Assembly: GCF_000993825.1 (NCBI RefSeq)
Contig: NZ_CP011114.1
Span: 2,418,001 to 2,482,000, forward strand
Length of the DNA stretch: 64,000 bases
Origin: Paenibacillus durus ATCC 35681
GTDB lineage: Bacteria; Bacillota; Bacilli; Paenibacillales; Paenibacillaceae
Direction: 5' to 3'
Position numbers and translations under genes: made by a program. Positions within the stretch are counted from its first letter, which is position 1. Every line of letters starts with the position of its first letter. This document shows positions 25,786 to 33,951 of the stretch, piece after piece. The notes below the pieces were generated by a model, which had not been told where the DNA came from, did no database searches, and was given only the letters and a program-made list of their open reading frames with translations.

Positions 25786-27339
25786 CTAGACGGATTGTGT
25801 GGACCACTGCTCCACGTTCCACGTCTTGGTTACCCAATCTTCGTAGAAATCGGGTTCGTGGGAAACGAGCAGAACGGTGCCTTTATACTCCTTGAGCGCC
25901 CGCTTCAGCTCATCCTTCGCCACAACGTCCAGGTGATTCGTCGGTTCGTCGAACAGAACCCAGTTGCTCTCGCGCATCAGCAGTTTGCACAGCCGGACCT
26001 TTGCCTGCTCTCCGCCGCTCAGCATGTTCAGCGGACGGGTAATATGCTCGTTCTTCAGGCCGCAGCGCGCCAGATGCGCCCGTACTTCATGCTGATTCAG
26101 ACTCGAGAACTCATTCCAGACATCGTCGATCGGCGTAATGTTGCCAGCCTTAACCTCCTGCTGGAAATAAGCGGGATGCAGGAAGTCGCCCCGGTAGGTC
26201 TTCCCGCTCAGCGGCGGAATAACGCCCAAAATCGTCTTCAGCAGCGTCGATTTGCCGACTCCGTTGCAGCCGACGATAGCGATCTTGTCGCCGCGTTCAA
26301 TCGTCATGTTCAGCTTGGGCAGCAGCGGGCGGTCATAACCGATTTCGAAGTCGATGCCTTCAAATACCGTCTTGCCGCTTGCCCGGCTTTCCTTGAACTG
26401 GAACGTAGGCTTGACGGCTTCTTCCGGCTTGTCGATCCGCTCCAGACGATCAAGCTGCTTCTCCCGGCTCTTCGCCCGTCCCGACGTCGAGTACCGCGCC
26501 TTGTTCCGTTGGATGAAATCCTCTTGCTTTTTGATAAATTCCTGCTGCTTCTCATACGCTTCGATGTGCTGCGTCTTATTGATGTACGCCATATCCAGGA
26601 ACTTCTCATAATTGGCCGTATAGCGGGTCAGCTTCGCAAATTCCAGATGATAGACGACATCGACAACCTTGCTCATGAACTCCGTATCATGTGAAATCAG
26701 CATGAATGCATACGGATATTGCTTCAAATAATTGGTCAGCCATTCGATATGCTCCACGTCGAGATAGTTGGTCGGCTCGTCAAGCAGCAGCACGTTCGGC
26801 TTCTCCAGCAGCAGCTTGGCCAGCAGCACTTTCGTCCGTTGTCCGCCGCTAAGGCTCGCCACGTCCCGATCCAGTCCGATCGCGGACAGTCCGAGACCGT
26901 TGCCCATCTCCTCCACCTTAACGTCGATCAAGTAGAAATCGCCAATATCAAGCTGCTCCTGAATTTCGCCCATCTGCTCAAGCAAGAGCTCCAGCTCTTC
27001 AGGCGAGGCGTCAGCCATTTTCTCGGTAATGCCCATCATTTCCTGTTCCAATTCAAGCAGCGGCAGGAACGCGTCCTTCAGCACATCGCGGATCGTCTTG
27101 CCCGGCGTCAGAACGGTGTGCTGATCAAGGTAGCCATAGCGGACCTTCGGGGTCCATTCCACCTTGCCGCTGTCCTTCAGCAGCTTGCCCGTCAATATAT
27201 TCATCAGCGTCGATTTGCCGACGCCATTCGCTCCAACTAGACCGACATGCTCTCCTGCGAGCAGCCGGAACGATACATTCTTGAACAGCTGACGGTCCCC
27301 AAAATTGTGGGCAACGTCTTCTACAGTAAGTAAACTCAT
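25786..27339 (-). CDS. ABC-F family ATPase (translation factor type)
   Basis: A 517-residue soluble protein with two ABC cassettes and no membrane segments. Walker A motifs are GANGVGKST and GCNGVGKST, signatures are LSGGQRTKV and LSGGEQAKV, and Walker B ends in LLLDEPTNYLDV and VLFDEPTNHLDV. The linker between cassettes is charged and helical (TQHIEAYEKQQEFIKKQEDF...). Family members act on the ribosome, relieving stalling or giving antibiotic resistance. Resemblance is to housekeeping ABC-F proteins such as YkpA/YbiT rather than the Vga/Lsa type. The start at 27339 is the first well-placed ATG. Confidence 0.92.
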   Translation of the reverse strand: MSLLTVEDVAHNFGDRQLFKNVSFRLLAGEHVGLVGANGVGKSTLMNILTGKLLKDSGKVEWTPKVRYGYLDQHTVLTPGKTIRDVLKDAFLPLLELEQEMMGITEKMADASPEELELLLEQMGEIQEQLDIGDFYLIDVKVEEMGNGLGLSAIGLDRDVASLSGGQRTKVLLAKLLLEKPNVLLLDEPTNYLDVEHIEWLTNYLKQYPYAFMLISHDTEFMSKVVDVVYHLEFAKLTRYTANYEKFLDMAYINKTQHIEAYEKQQEFIKKQEDFIQRNKARYSTSGRAKSREKQLDRLERIDKPEEAVKPTFQFKESRASGKTVFEGIDFEIGYDRPLLPKLNMTIERGDKIAIVGCNGVGKSTLLKTILGVIPPLSGKTYRGDFLHPAYFQQEVKAGNITPIDDVWNEFSSLNQHEVRAHLARCGLKNEHITRPLNMLSGGEQAKVRLCKLLMRESNWVLFDEPTNHLDVVAKDELKRALKEYKGTVLLVSHEPDFYEDWVTKTWNVEQWSTQSV

Positions 27340-27454
27340 AAATTCACGCAAGCTCCTATCTATATTTAAAATCATGAATATTCCGCAGGGCATACAACGA
27401 TTAATTTTAGCATAAAAATCCCGTTTTCCGAAATATAAATGTTTACATTTCTTT

Positions 27455-28951
27455 TCATTTGCGCTGAAAAAAGCGCCCTTTTTTCCATCCTCCACCTTTT
27501 TCCAATAGGCCGGCGAGCAGCTTCCGAAGCTCGGCTTCCATGCTTCCGCCGCTTGCAAGGGGATCGGGCTGAAATGGCAGCGCGTACACTTCCCGGACCC
27601 CCAGCGTCCGCTTTAGCAGTTCGGCGGCATGGACTTCCGCCAGCGGAAGACCGATCTTCCAGCGGCTATCCTGCCGCCAGCCGCTGCGGCGGAGCCAATG
27701 CAGCGTCTCCTCCATTCGCCAATCCGCCCCCGAAGCAAGCAGCAGGGGAATGTCGCCGCTGGCGAATTCAGCTTCCGCTCCCTCATACCCCCCGCTGCCC
27801 ATATCAAGGACAACGTATCGGTAGCGGGCTGCAAGCTCTTTCAGCCTGCCATCCTCCGGACGTCGCCAGCAATGAATGCCGTTTACCTCTAGAGGGCCTT
27901 GCTTCTCTTCGGATGGGATAGACCTGCCGGAAGCTGCGGCTAATGACCTTATCCGCCCGTAGACAGGCGAATCGGGAGCATAATCGACCCAAGCTGCCGG
28001 ACCGCAACGGCTCAGTAGACGTGCAGCCGCCAGCGACGTGTGTGTGACGCCGATGCCGGAAGCCGTTCCCATCAGCGTTACGATATGCGCCTTGCTCTTG
28101 GCAGGCAGCGTTGTTCGCGTCAACACTTGCTGCCGCAACCCGGCGGATAAGCCCGCTTTGACATCTTCAAGCACCCGAAGCACCTCTTCCGCGCTGCCAT
28201 AGCGATCCTCCGGCCTTGGCCGGAGCAGCCGCCGCAGCACGGGGATCAGAATTTCCGGTGCGCGGCCGTCAAGCCTGCGTTCCATTCCAGCGGCCCACTC
28301 GCTGTATTTGCCTCCGGTAGCCAAGTACAGCAGCAGCGCCCCCAATCCGTACAGATCGGAGCGGTGATCGCTCTGGCCACTCCCGTACTGCTCCGGCGCG
28401 GCAAAACCGACCGTGCCTAGCTTAACCGTATCTTCTCCCACTCCGCCCCTGTGCCTGCGGGCGATCCCGAAATCGATCAGCATCAGCCCTTTCTCCGGAG
28501 CCAGCATAATGTTCGATGGCTTCAGGTCGCGGTAGACGATAGGCGGACGATGCTCATGAAGGTATTGCAGCACCTCCAGCAGCTGCTTGGCGAACAGGAG
28601 CAAAGTCTCCCTCGGAATAGTTCCGCCCAAGGAATCCATATAACGGTTCAGCGTCACGCCTTCGATGTAGTCCATTACAAGATAAGCGTATCCGTCTTCA
28701 TCCGGCGGAAAAAAATCGACGACTCTGGGAAGTCTTCTATGATCCAGGCTGATCAGCAGCTCCGCTTCGGCTTGTACATTTCCATAATCTTGATTTTCCG
28801 CTACACATTCTTTAACCGCCCAGCGCTTGCCGGGCAGACGCAAATCCTCGCTCAAATGCACATGGCTGCTTCCTCCCGAGCCGATGATACCCGCAATCAC
28901 GTATCGGCCGCCCAAGATCTGCCCAGGCTTCAGCTTTGATTTATAGCGCAT
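27455..28951 (-). CDS. Ser/Thr protein kinase fused to a MinD-like domain without the P-loop lysine
   Basis: A 498-residue two-part protein. Residues 14-270 form a Hanks-type kinase: catalytic Lys47 (RWAVKEC), YRDLKPSN (140-147), DFG (160-162) and APEQYGSGQ. From about 287 a second domain begins, VTLMGTASGIGVTHTSLAAARLL, placed like the deviant Walker A of MinD/ParA proteins but with Val-Thr where Gly-Lys-Thr is expected. WVDYAPDS and YVVLDMGSGG mimic the later ATPase motifs. No transmembrane segment or PASTA repeat. GGAGGG seven bases upstream sets the start. No phosphatase partner is adjacent. Substrates are unknown. Confidence 0.87.
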   Translation of the reverse strand: MRYKSKLKPGQILGGRYVIAGIIGSGGSSHVHLSEDLRLPGKRWAVKECVAENQDYGNVQAEAELLISLDHRRLPRVVDFFPPDEDGYAYLVMDYIEGVTLNRYMDSLGGTIPRETLLLFAKQLLEVLQYLHEHRPPIVYRDLKPSNIMLAPEKGLMLIDFGIARRHRGGVGEDTVKLGTVGFAAPEQYGSGQSDHRSDLYGLGALLLYLATGGKYSEWAAGMERRLDGRAPEILIPVLRRLLRPRPEDRYGSAEEVLRVLEDVKAGLSAGLRQQVLTRTTLPAKSKAHIVTLMGTASGIGVTHTSLAAARLLSRCGPAAWVDYAPDSPVYGRIRSLAAASGRSIPSEEKQGPLEVNGIHCWRRPEDGRLKELAARYRYVVLDMGSGGYEGAEAEFASGDIPLLLASGADWRMEETLHWLRRSGWRQDSRWKIGLPLAEVHAAELLKRTLGVREVYALPFQPDPLASGGSMEAELRKLLAGLLEKGGGWKKGRFFQRK

Positions 28952-28985
28952 TTTCTTTCCCTCCAACTTCATATTTAGTAAAAAA

Positions 28986-29033
28986 CATCCCGCTGCTGTA
29001 AGCCGCATTTTAGCGGTTCACTTCAGCGGGATG
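28986..29033 (-). terminator. Terminator of the RlmM-like methyltransferase gene
   Basis: CATCCCGCTG (28986-28995) pairs with CAGCGGGATG (29024-29033), and an inner AACCGCT/AGCGGTT-like stem lies between. The minus strand continues with TTTTTTA. Confidence 0.85.
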
Positions 29034-29063
29034 CTTTCCCGGAAAAATCTATAGGTCATGCCA

Positions 29064-30131
29064 TTAATATTTAATCATATAAAGCGTTATTTCGTCCCGG
29101 TTATGGAACAGCTGCTTGGCCCGCTGAATCTGCATTCGCTCGGCTTCAAACATGGCCATAATCTCTTTGATCAGCGCCAGCGGCTTCTTATACATCAGCT
29201 TCACGGTGACGACTGCGGTTCCTCCGGGCGCCAGGCTGTACAGCAGTCCCGTTACAAGCTTGGCCATCAGCTTCGGACTCCAGCTCATATCGCAGACGAG
29301 CAGATCGAATTCATTTTCCTTGAATTTGACCTCCCCGGCGTTTTTGCGCAGCACCTTAAGGGCAGGATGATCTTGTAGCGATTCATGCATTCTCGCCGGA
29401 TCAACCGCTGTCACCTGAAGGCCCCGTTCTAGCAGAAACGACGTCCAGCCGCCGGGCGCCGCCCCGATATCGAGCGCTCGCCGGAAACTGCTGAACGGAA
29501 TGCCGAATTCCTTCTCCGCTTCCATCAGCTTGAACTTTGCCCGCGAAATTTGGCCGTCCTCGCGGCGGAAGCGGATCGCTCCGCCGTTCCAATCGCTTAA
29601 ATTGTCCTCGGGACGGGAAACCCCGGCGTACAGCGCGTTCGAGGCCGCATAGACCGAGACGATCCAAGCCGGGCTCTGCACGGTAAATTCGGCTGCGGCG
29701 CCTTCAAGCTTGGCCTGAAGCCATTCCCGCAGTTCTCCCGGGCTGTCGCTCCAGAACGAATCCTCAGTCTTGCGCACCTGAACGGCGATCCGCTCCCCTT
29801 GAAGCTCGCTCCGGCGGCTTAAATAGACCGCCAGCCGCTCCAGCGCTTCGCTTCCGCCTTCATCCTGCAGCTGAACCGGCTGAATATGGCGCAGAAATAT
29901 CGGCGGGTTCTCCGATAGTCGCCGCGCGACCTCTTCCGGCTCCGCGTGAAGCGTAGCCAAGAAGACTTCTCCCGGCAGCAGCAGTGTACTCCTGACCGAG
30001 CCGAACTGGCGCCGCAGTTCCTCCTGGGCATAGGGGGCAAAGCCGTGATTGGCGGTACAAATGTATCTTGAAACCGTCTCGCTTACCGAAGGAGACGGAT
30101 TTTGTTCTAAGCTGGGCTTAAGCTCGTTCAA
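29064..30131 (-). CDS. RlmM-like/FtsJ-type SAM-dependent rRNA methyltransferase
   Basis: A 355-residue protein with an N-terminal RNA-binding, THUMP-like half and a C-terminal FtsJ/RrmJ methyltransferase. The SAM motif is ALDIGAAPGGWTSFLLERG, and catalytic residues of the K-D-K-E type are suggested by RAKFKL, LLVCDMSW and VVTVKLMYK. It probably 2'-O-methylates 23S rRNA, as RlmM does at C2498. The only in-frame start at the 5' end is a TTG without a convincing ribosome binding site, about 50 bases from the likely end of the IS607-like element. The native promoter or the true N-terminus may have been affected by the insertion. Confidence 0.82.
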   Translation of the reverse strand: MNELKPSLEQNPSPSVSETVSRYICTANHGFAPYAQEELRRQFGSVRSTLLLPGEVFLATLHAEPEEVARRLSENPPIFLRHIQPVQLQDEGGSEALERLAVYLSRRSELQGERIAVQVRKTEDSFWSDSPGELREWLQAKLEGAAAEFTVQSPAWIVSVYAASNALYAGVSRPEDNLSDWNGGAIRFRREDGQISRAKFKLMEAEKEFGIPFSSFRRALDIGAAPGGWTSFLLERGLQVTAVDPARMHESLQDHPALKVLRKNAGEVKFKENEFDLLVCDMSWSPKLMAKLVTGLLYSLAPGGTAVVTVKLMYKKPLALIKEIMAMFEAERMQIQRAKQLFHNRDEITLYMIKY

Positions 30132-30134
30132 ATG

Positions 30135-30325
30135 GATGAACCGTTGCCAAGAGATTGTACAAGTCTACACAACTCTTGTTTGCTTCCTGCTTCAACGTGC
30201 CCGCTTTTGCCGAAGCTACTTACGTTTGGTATAACACTCTACAGGCGTAAATTCGGATGCAACGAATCCTACACATTGGCGTAAGCTTTAAGATGCTACA
30301 CGGCCAATTGGGCTAGGTTGATTGC
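30135..30325 (-). ncRNA. Candidate omega-RNA (reRNA) of the TnpB element, with right end and guide
   Basis: In TnpB elements the guide RNA spans the 3' end of tnpB and the element's right end. Reading the minus strand past the tnpB stop, the sequence is GC-rich and foldable and ends with GCACGTTGAAGCAGGAAGC (30182-30200). This resembles the conserved 3' scaffold end seen next to many TnpB genes. The next ~20 bases of flanking DNA (about 30160-30181) would be the guide. This is by analogy; ends are approximate. Confidence 0.4.
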
Positions 30326-31408
30326 CGCGTTCAAGTCACGATCAATCTTTAATCCGCAATCACATTCATAGATGCGGTCAGATAACTTTAAATGGGTCTT
30401 GACCTGTCCGCAACCTGAACAACATTTTGACGACGGGAACCATCGATCCGCTTGCATAAACGTTGCACCCCTCTTTTCGCACTTATATTTCATTTGGCGA
30501 ATGAACTCATTTAGCTTTTGGTTAGCAATCGCTTGACTCAAGTGACGGTTCTTCATCATCCCGCTTACATTCAAAGTTTCCATCACTACGGCGCGTGGCT
30601 TGGTTTTCGCGACTGCACTTGTAGCTTGGTGAATGTGATTGGTACGGATATTCGTTAATCTCCGATGAAGCAAACGAATGGACTTTTCGACTTTTACAAT
30701 GTTGCTTGTCTTGACAAAACGGCTTCCCTCCTTGTTCATCTCATATTTGCGGGAAACTTTACGTTGCAACCTACGCAAACGTTTCTCCGTCTTTCTTACG
30801 GCAGCAGACTTGTTGATGTTCTTAAACACCATACCGTTACTACACACTGCCAATTCTTTTACACCTACATCAATGCCTACGACTTCGTCTGTTAATTTTT
30901 GTTGCACCTGTTCCTGGTTGATCCCGACAGACAGGTACCAGTACTTACCATCAAAAGTAACACGTGGGTTGCTATAAGAAACACCTATCGGAAGTTGCTC
31001 CACTGTTTTCATCCAGCCCACTTTTTCTAACAGGACAACTTGATCTTTAACCTTAAGTTTAGCTGTGTCATTGTAAAAAGATGGCCTTGATTTCTTTCTG
31101 GACTTGAACTTTGGTTTCTTTGCAAGTCCCTTAAACATCTTCTTATACGCATCACAGGCATCTTTCACGGCTTGCTTTGCTACGTTATTAGAAACATTGC
31201 ACAGCCAAGCATACTCTTCGGTATGTTTTAGCTGAGTTAGCTCTTTCCGAAGGTCTCCATCCGACAAGAACTTGCCACCATGCTTGTGGTTTTCTTCTTG
31301 TCTGGATAGTGTCCAGTTGTATACCCATCTTGCAGTACCTACAGAACGCCATAATTGCTGTTCTTGCTCAAGTGCCGGTCTGATTCTGACTTTCTTCGTT
31401 AGAATCAT
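30296..31408 (-). CDS. tnpB: TnpB, RNA-guided RuvC nuclease of the IS200/IS605-IS607 group
   Basis: A 370-residue TnpB, ancestor-type relative of Cas12 effectors. RuvC residues are Asp180 (VVGIDVGVKEL), Glu277 (VVMETLNVSGM) and Asp356/Asp358 (KIDRDLNAAINL). A zinc finger is formed by SKCCSGCG and ECDCG. The N-terminus KKVRIRPALEQEQQL and the Arg/Lys-rich FKSRKKSRPSF region are typical. The reading frame is intact and full length, so the nuclease may be active. Its ATG overlaps the TGA of the upstream HTH gene, giving translational coupling. Confidence 0.93.
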   Translation of the reverse strand: MILTKKVRIRPALEQEQQLWRSVGTARWVYNWTLSRQEENHKHGGKFLSDGDLRKELTQLKHTEEYAWLCNVSNNVAKQAVKDACDAYKKMFKGLAKKPKFKSRKKSRPSFYNDTAKLKVKDQVVLLEKVGWMKTVEQLPIGVSYSNPRVTFDGKYWYLSVGINQEQVQQKLTDEVVGIDVGVKELAVCSNGMVFKNINKSAAVRKTEKRLRRLQRKVSRKYEMNKEGSRFVKTSNIVKVEKSIRLLHRRLTNIRTNHIHQATSAVAKTKPRAVVMETLNVSGMMKNRHLSQAIANQKLNEFIRQMKYKCEKRGATFMQADRWFPSSKCCSGCGQVKTHLKLSDRIYECDCGLKIDRDLNAAINLAQLAV

Positions 31409-31569
31409 TTTCGACCAAATCCTTTATTTCCTTGTTCCTGCGTGTAGTATCTATACCCGCTGTCACTGATAGAGTACGGTACTAATTTTCCTGTTTTGTT
31501 CCACTCTCTCAGCGTTTTTGGAGTTACTCTTATCATCTTGGATACTTTTCCTATAGGAAGAAGTTTCAT
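31405..31569 (-). pseudogene. tnpA: Truncated IS607-type TnpA: MerR-like HTH domain only
   Basis: A 54-residue frame starting MKLLPIGKVSKMIRVTPKT and running through LREWNKTGKL and GYRYYTQEQ, then ending GNKGFGRK. This is the MerR-like DNA-binding N-terminus of IS607 serine recombinases. In full-length relatives a further ~150 residues carry the catalytic serine domain; here the frame stops right after the HTH and overlaps tnpB. GAGGTG lies seven bases upstream of the ATG, so it is probably translated. It may be an internal deletion derivative or a retained DNA-binding regulator. Confidence 0.8.
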
Positions 31570-31630
31570 TATATCACCTCATAAACATGATAACGCAATG
31601 TTTGAGATGTATAAAGAAGTTAAACATCGT

Positions 31631-32416
31631 TTAGGCAGATATCTCACCTCCACGTTTTATTTTTATCCAGGGACGCTCTTCCTCCCATTCGATCTCCACG
31701 GGAAGCTCATAGGCGGCAAGCATCATCTCACCGGTCAGCACTTCTTTCTTCGGTCCCGCCCCGGCCAGTCTGCCTTCACGGGTCAGCGCAACATGGGTAA
31801 ACAAGGGCACAATCTCCTCCACATGATGCGTGACATACACGACGGTTACCTCCCGGCGGTTCAGCTTGTCCACCTCGGCCAGCATTTTCTCCCGCTCATA
31901 AAGATCCAGTCCCGCGCAGGGCTCATCCATAATGAGCAGCTTCGGGTCCACCATCAGGCAGCGTGCCAGCATCGCCTTCTTGCGTTCTCCCTGCGACAGC
32001 GTGCCGAAGGTATGATAAGCCAGACGCCCCATATTCATGTCTTCCAGCAGCGCAATCGCCTTGGCCTTAATTTCACCGGGAATCTGCTGATAAAAGCGTA
32101 AGTAAGCGTATGCTCCGGTGGCCACCACCTCCCAGACGGGATCGCGAAGCGTCAATTTCTCCATAAGCGACGGCCCGATGTAGCCGATCTCCTTGCGCAC
32201 TTCGCGCAAATCAACCTGGCCGTAGGTATGGCCGAGCACCTTGACCGTGCCGCTGCTTGGGAACAGATAGCCGGTCATCATTTCCAATAAAGTCGTCTTG
32301 CCCGATCCGTTGCGGCCGAGGATCACCCAATTCTCGCCTTCTTTAATATCCAGCGATACATCATCCAGGATCAGGTTCTCCTCCCTGCGCAGGGTAATAT
32401 GCTGTAAAGAAATCAT
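31631..32416 (-). CDS. Orphan ABC transporter ATPase, YlmA-like
   Basis: A 261-residue single-cassette ATPase. Walker A is GRNGSGKTT, signature is LSQGERKKA, Walker B is LLIMDEPCAGLD, and the switch His is in VYVTHHVEEI. No permease gene is adjacent, as is also true for Bacillus ylmA. The C-terminal ~40 residues are acidic and variable. Its ATG overlaps the thioredoxin stop (TAATG), so it is the last gene of an overlapping run. The IS607-like element begins just downstream. Whether it energises transport is unclear. Confidence 0.88.
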   Translation of the reverse strand: MISLQHITLRREENLILDDVSLDIKEGENWVILGRNGSGKTTLLEMMTGYLFPSSGTVKVLGHTYGQVDLREVRKEIGYIGPSLMEKLTLRDPVWEVVATGAYAYLRFYQQIPGEIKAKAIALLEDMNMGRLAYHTFGTLSQGERKKAMLARCLMVDPKLLIMDEPCAGLDLYEREKMLAEVDKLNRREVTVVYVTHHVEEIVPLFTHVALTREGRLAGAGPKKEVLTGEMMLAAYELPVEIEWEEERPWIKIKRGGEISA

Positions 32417-32739
32417 TATAAATTCACGCTCCTTATGTACTCCAGCACACGCTCCACCGAATCTAACGCATAATGGACGCGCGGCGGACGGTCACGGTCT
32501 GCGTCAAATATAAGCAGCGCCGGAACACTGGCAATACGGTACTGCCTTACGATGCTTGGGAGAAGATTAACGTTGCCCGATACCAGCGCATAATCCCGGG
32601 GAAGCAGATGTTCAGCGACATCCATCATTCGGCGGGCCACTTTGCATGTACCGCACAGCGGTGTCTCCAGAAACACGGCAAGGCAAGCCCCGCTGCGGCC
32701 AATCGCCTCCAGCAGTTCGTGTTCTTTCATTTCCTTCAT
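32416..32739 (-). CDS. Thioredoxin-family protein
   Basis: A 107-residue thioredoxin fold with active site CGTC in ETPLCGTCKVARRMMDV and the cis-proline VPALLIF. The family resemblance is to YtpP-like thioredoxins rather than TrxA, which has CGPC. Cytoplasmic: no signal peptide. Its start overlaps the upstream gene by four bases (ATGA). Probably keeps cysteine proteins reduced; partner unknown. Confidence 0.88.
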   Translation of the reverse strand: MKEMKEHELLEAIGRSGACLAVFLETPLCGTCKVARRMMDVAEHLLPRDYALVSGNVNLLPSIVRQYRIASVPALLIFDADRDRPPRVHYALDSVERVLEYIRSVNL

Positions 32740-33080
32740 GATCCAGAGGCCCCCGAAGCGATCTCGCGCAGCTTCTCCTCCGGCATCGGCCCGTTATGGA
32801 CTGCCGTTTCTTCCGGCCTTGCCGGATACAGCAGCTCGAACATTTCTTTTCTGCCCGGCGCACTCGAGGTATGCAGATAAACCTCCCTCGGGAACAGCGC
32901 TTCAAGAACGATGGTTTTGGCTACGTATCCCCCGGTTTCGTCGTCGGGCCCCATATCATAGTCGAGAGAGAGGACGCCGACCTCGCATTCGCGAAGCAGC
33001 AGCAGACATTCCTCCGTCGTCCGGGCAAGCGTAAAGCCTGGGGGAACCCGCCTGTAATCGTCCATATATACATGGATCAT
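32736..33080 (-). CDS. Cyclic-phosphate-processing receiver-like domain protein (cPPRD type)
   Basis: A 114-residue stand-alone domain. Motifs fit the cPPRD family: acidic pair in VYMDDYRRVPPGF (Asp7-Asp8, Arg10), SLDYDMG (Asp40, Asp42) and LHTSSAPGRKEM (His70 to Met80). The family is an atypical receiver fold predicted to bind or process cyclic phosphates in nucleic-acid repair. It lies between nfo (19 bases upstream) and the thioredoxin gene. Start ATG 33080 with AAGGGG about ten bases upstream. Function is inferred only from family and context. Confidence 0.7.
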   Translation of the reverse strand: MIHVYMDDYRRVPPGFTLARTTEECLLLLRECEVGVLSLDYDMGPDDETGGYVAKTIVLEALFPREVYLHTSSAPGRKEMFELLYPARPEETAVHNGPMPEEKLREIASGASGS

Positions 33081-33099
33081 TCGTTCATCGCCCCTTTTT

Positions 33100-33951
33100 T
33101 TACGCTTCAAACCATGACAGCACCGCCGCAATTTCATCTCTGTGCGTGCCGTCCGCTCCTTTTTCAGTCTCCAAAATGGCCGGTTTGCCAAGCAGCGGCT
33201 CCGATGTAAGCAGCTCCTTCAGTCCTTTTTCACCAATTAGGCCCTTGCCCACCCCGGCATGCCTGTCCCGCTTGGAGGAGTAAGGATACCGGGAATCGTT
33301 GAGATGAATGGCAGCCAGATGCGGCCAGTAATCCAGCCTTAAGCCCGACTCCAGCAGCTCGCCGCTGCGCTCCGGATTCCATATGCCTGCCGCAAAAGCG
33401 TGGCATGTATCGAAACAAAAACCGATTTTTTCAGGATAGCGGCTCAGTTCACGAATCTTGACCAGTTCCTCCAGTGTCGTTCCCTCGAAACCGCCGTTTC
33501 CCGCCTGGTTCTCAATCAGCAGCTTGGCCGTCCCTGTCCAGGACTGAAGCGTTTCATTTATACATTGTATAATATTTTGATAGCCTTGTAACGGCGGCAG
33601 CTTCTGAAAATGCCCGAAATGCGCAATGACCCCCAGCGATCCGCACGCTTCGGCGATCTCCAAATCGTTAAGCAGCGACCGAACCATCACTTCCCTGGTT
33701 GGCGAGTCCGTCTCGCCTGCGGCGAGATTTGTGGGATAGGGCGTATGGGCGACGGACAGCAGTCCTTTTTCCCGGCAATAAGACGCGCAAGCTCCCGCAT
33801 CTCTTGTATCCACGGCCTTAAGCTGCAAGCTCCGGGGATTTTTCGGAAAATATTGAAATGAGCCCGCGCCGCTCTTCCATGCCGCTCTTGCAGCCTGAGC
33901 ATAGCCGCCACGGATGCTGACATGCGCACCGATCCTCGGCTTAGCGCTCAT
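33100..33951 (-). CDS. nfo: Deoxyribonuclease IV (endonuclease IV)
   Basis: AP endonuclease of 283 residues, close to E. coli Nfo length. IGAHVSIRGGY opens the TIM barrel. VAHTPYPTNLA, AHFGHF, LIENQAGNG, GFCFDTCHAFAAG, HLNDS and HAGVGKGLIG provide the three-zinc ligands. Cleaves 5' of abasic sites in base-excision repair. The ATG at 33951 lies within the end of mutM (11-base overlap), so translational coupling is likely; the binding site is weak. It works directly after the MutM glycosylase. Confidence 0.95.
   Translation of the reverse strand: MSAKPRIGAHVSIRGGYAQAARAAWKSGAGSFQYFPKNPRSLQLKAVDTRDAGACASYCREKGLLSVAHTPYPTNLAAGETDSPTREVMVRSLLNDLEIAEACGSLGVIAHFGHFQKLPPLQGYQNIIQCINETLQSWTGTAKLLIENQAGNGGFEGTTLEELVKIRELSRYPEKIGFCFDTCHAFAAGIWNPERSGELLESGLRLDYWPHLAAIHLNDSRYPYSSKRDRHAGVGKGLIGEKGLKELLTSEPLLGKPAILETEKGADGTHRDEIAAVLSWFEA

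Larger units (their letters stand above)
30181..31620 (-). mobile_element. IS607-like element with truncated tnpA and intact tnpB
   Basis: A two-gene insertion between an RlmM-like gene and an ABC ATPase gene, both on the minus strand. It holds a 54-codon MerR-type HTH gene matching the N-terminus of IS607 TnpA, overlapped (ATGA) by tnpB. The catalytic serine-recombinase domain of TnpA is absent. IS607 elements lack terminal inverted repeats and clear target duplications, so the boundaries given are estimates. Confidence 0.65.

Noticed and set aside
30296..31408. A CRISPR-Cas12 effector
   Set aside because: At 370 residues with an IS607-type HTH partner and no repeat array, it is TnpB.
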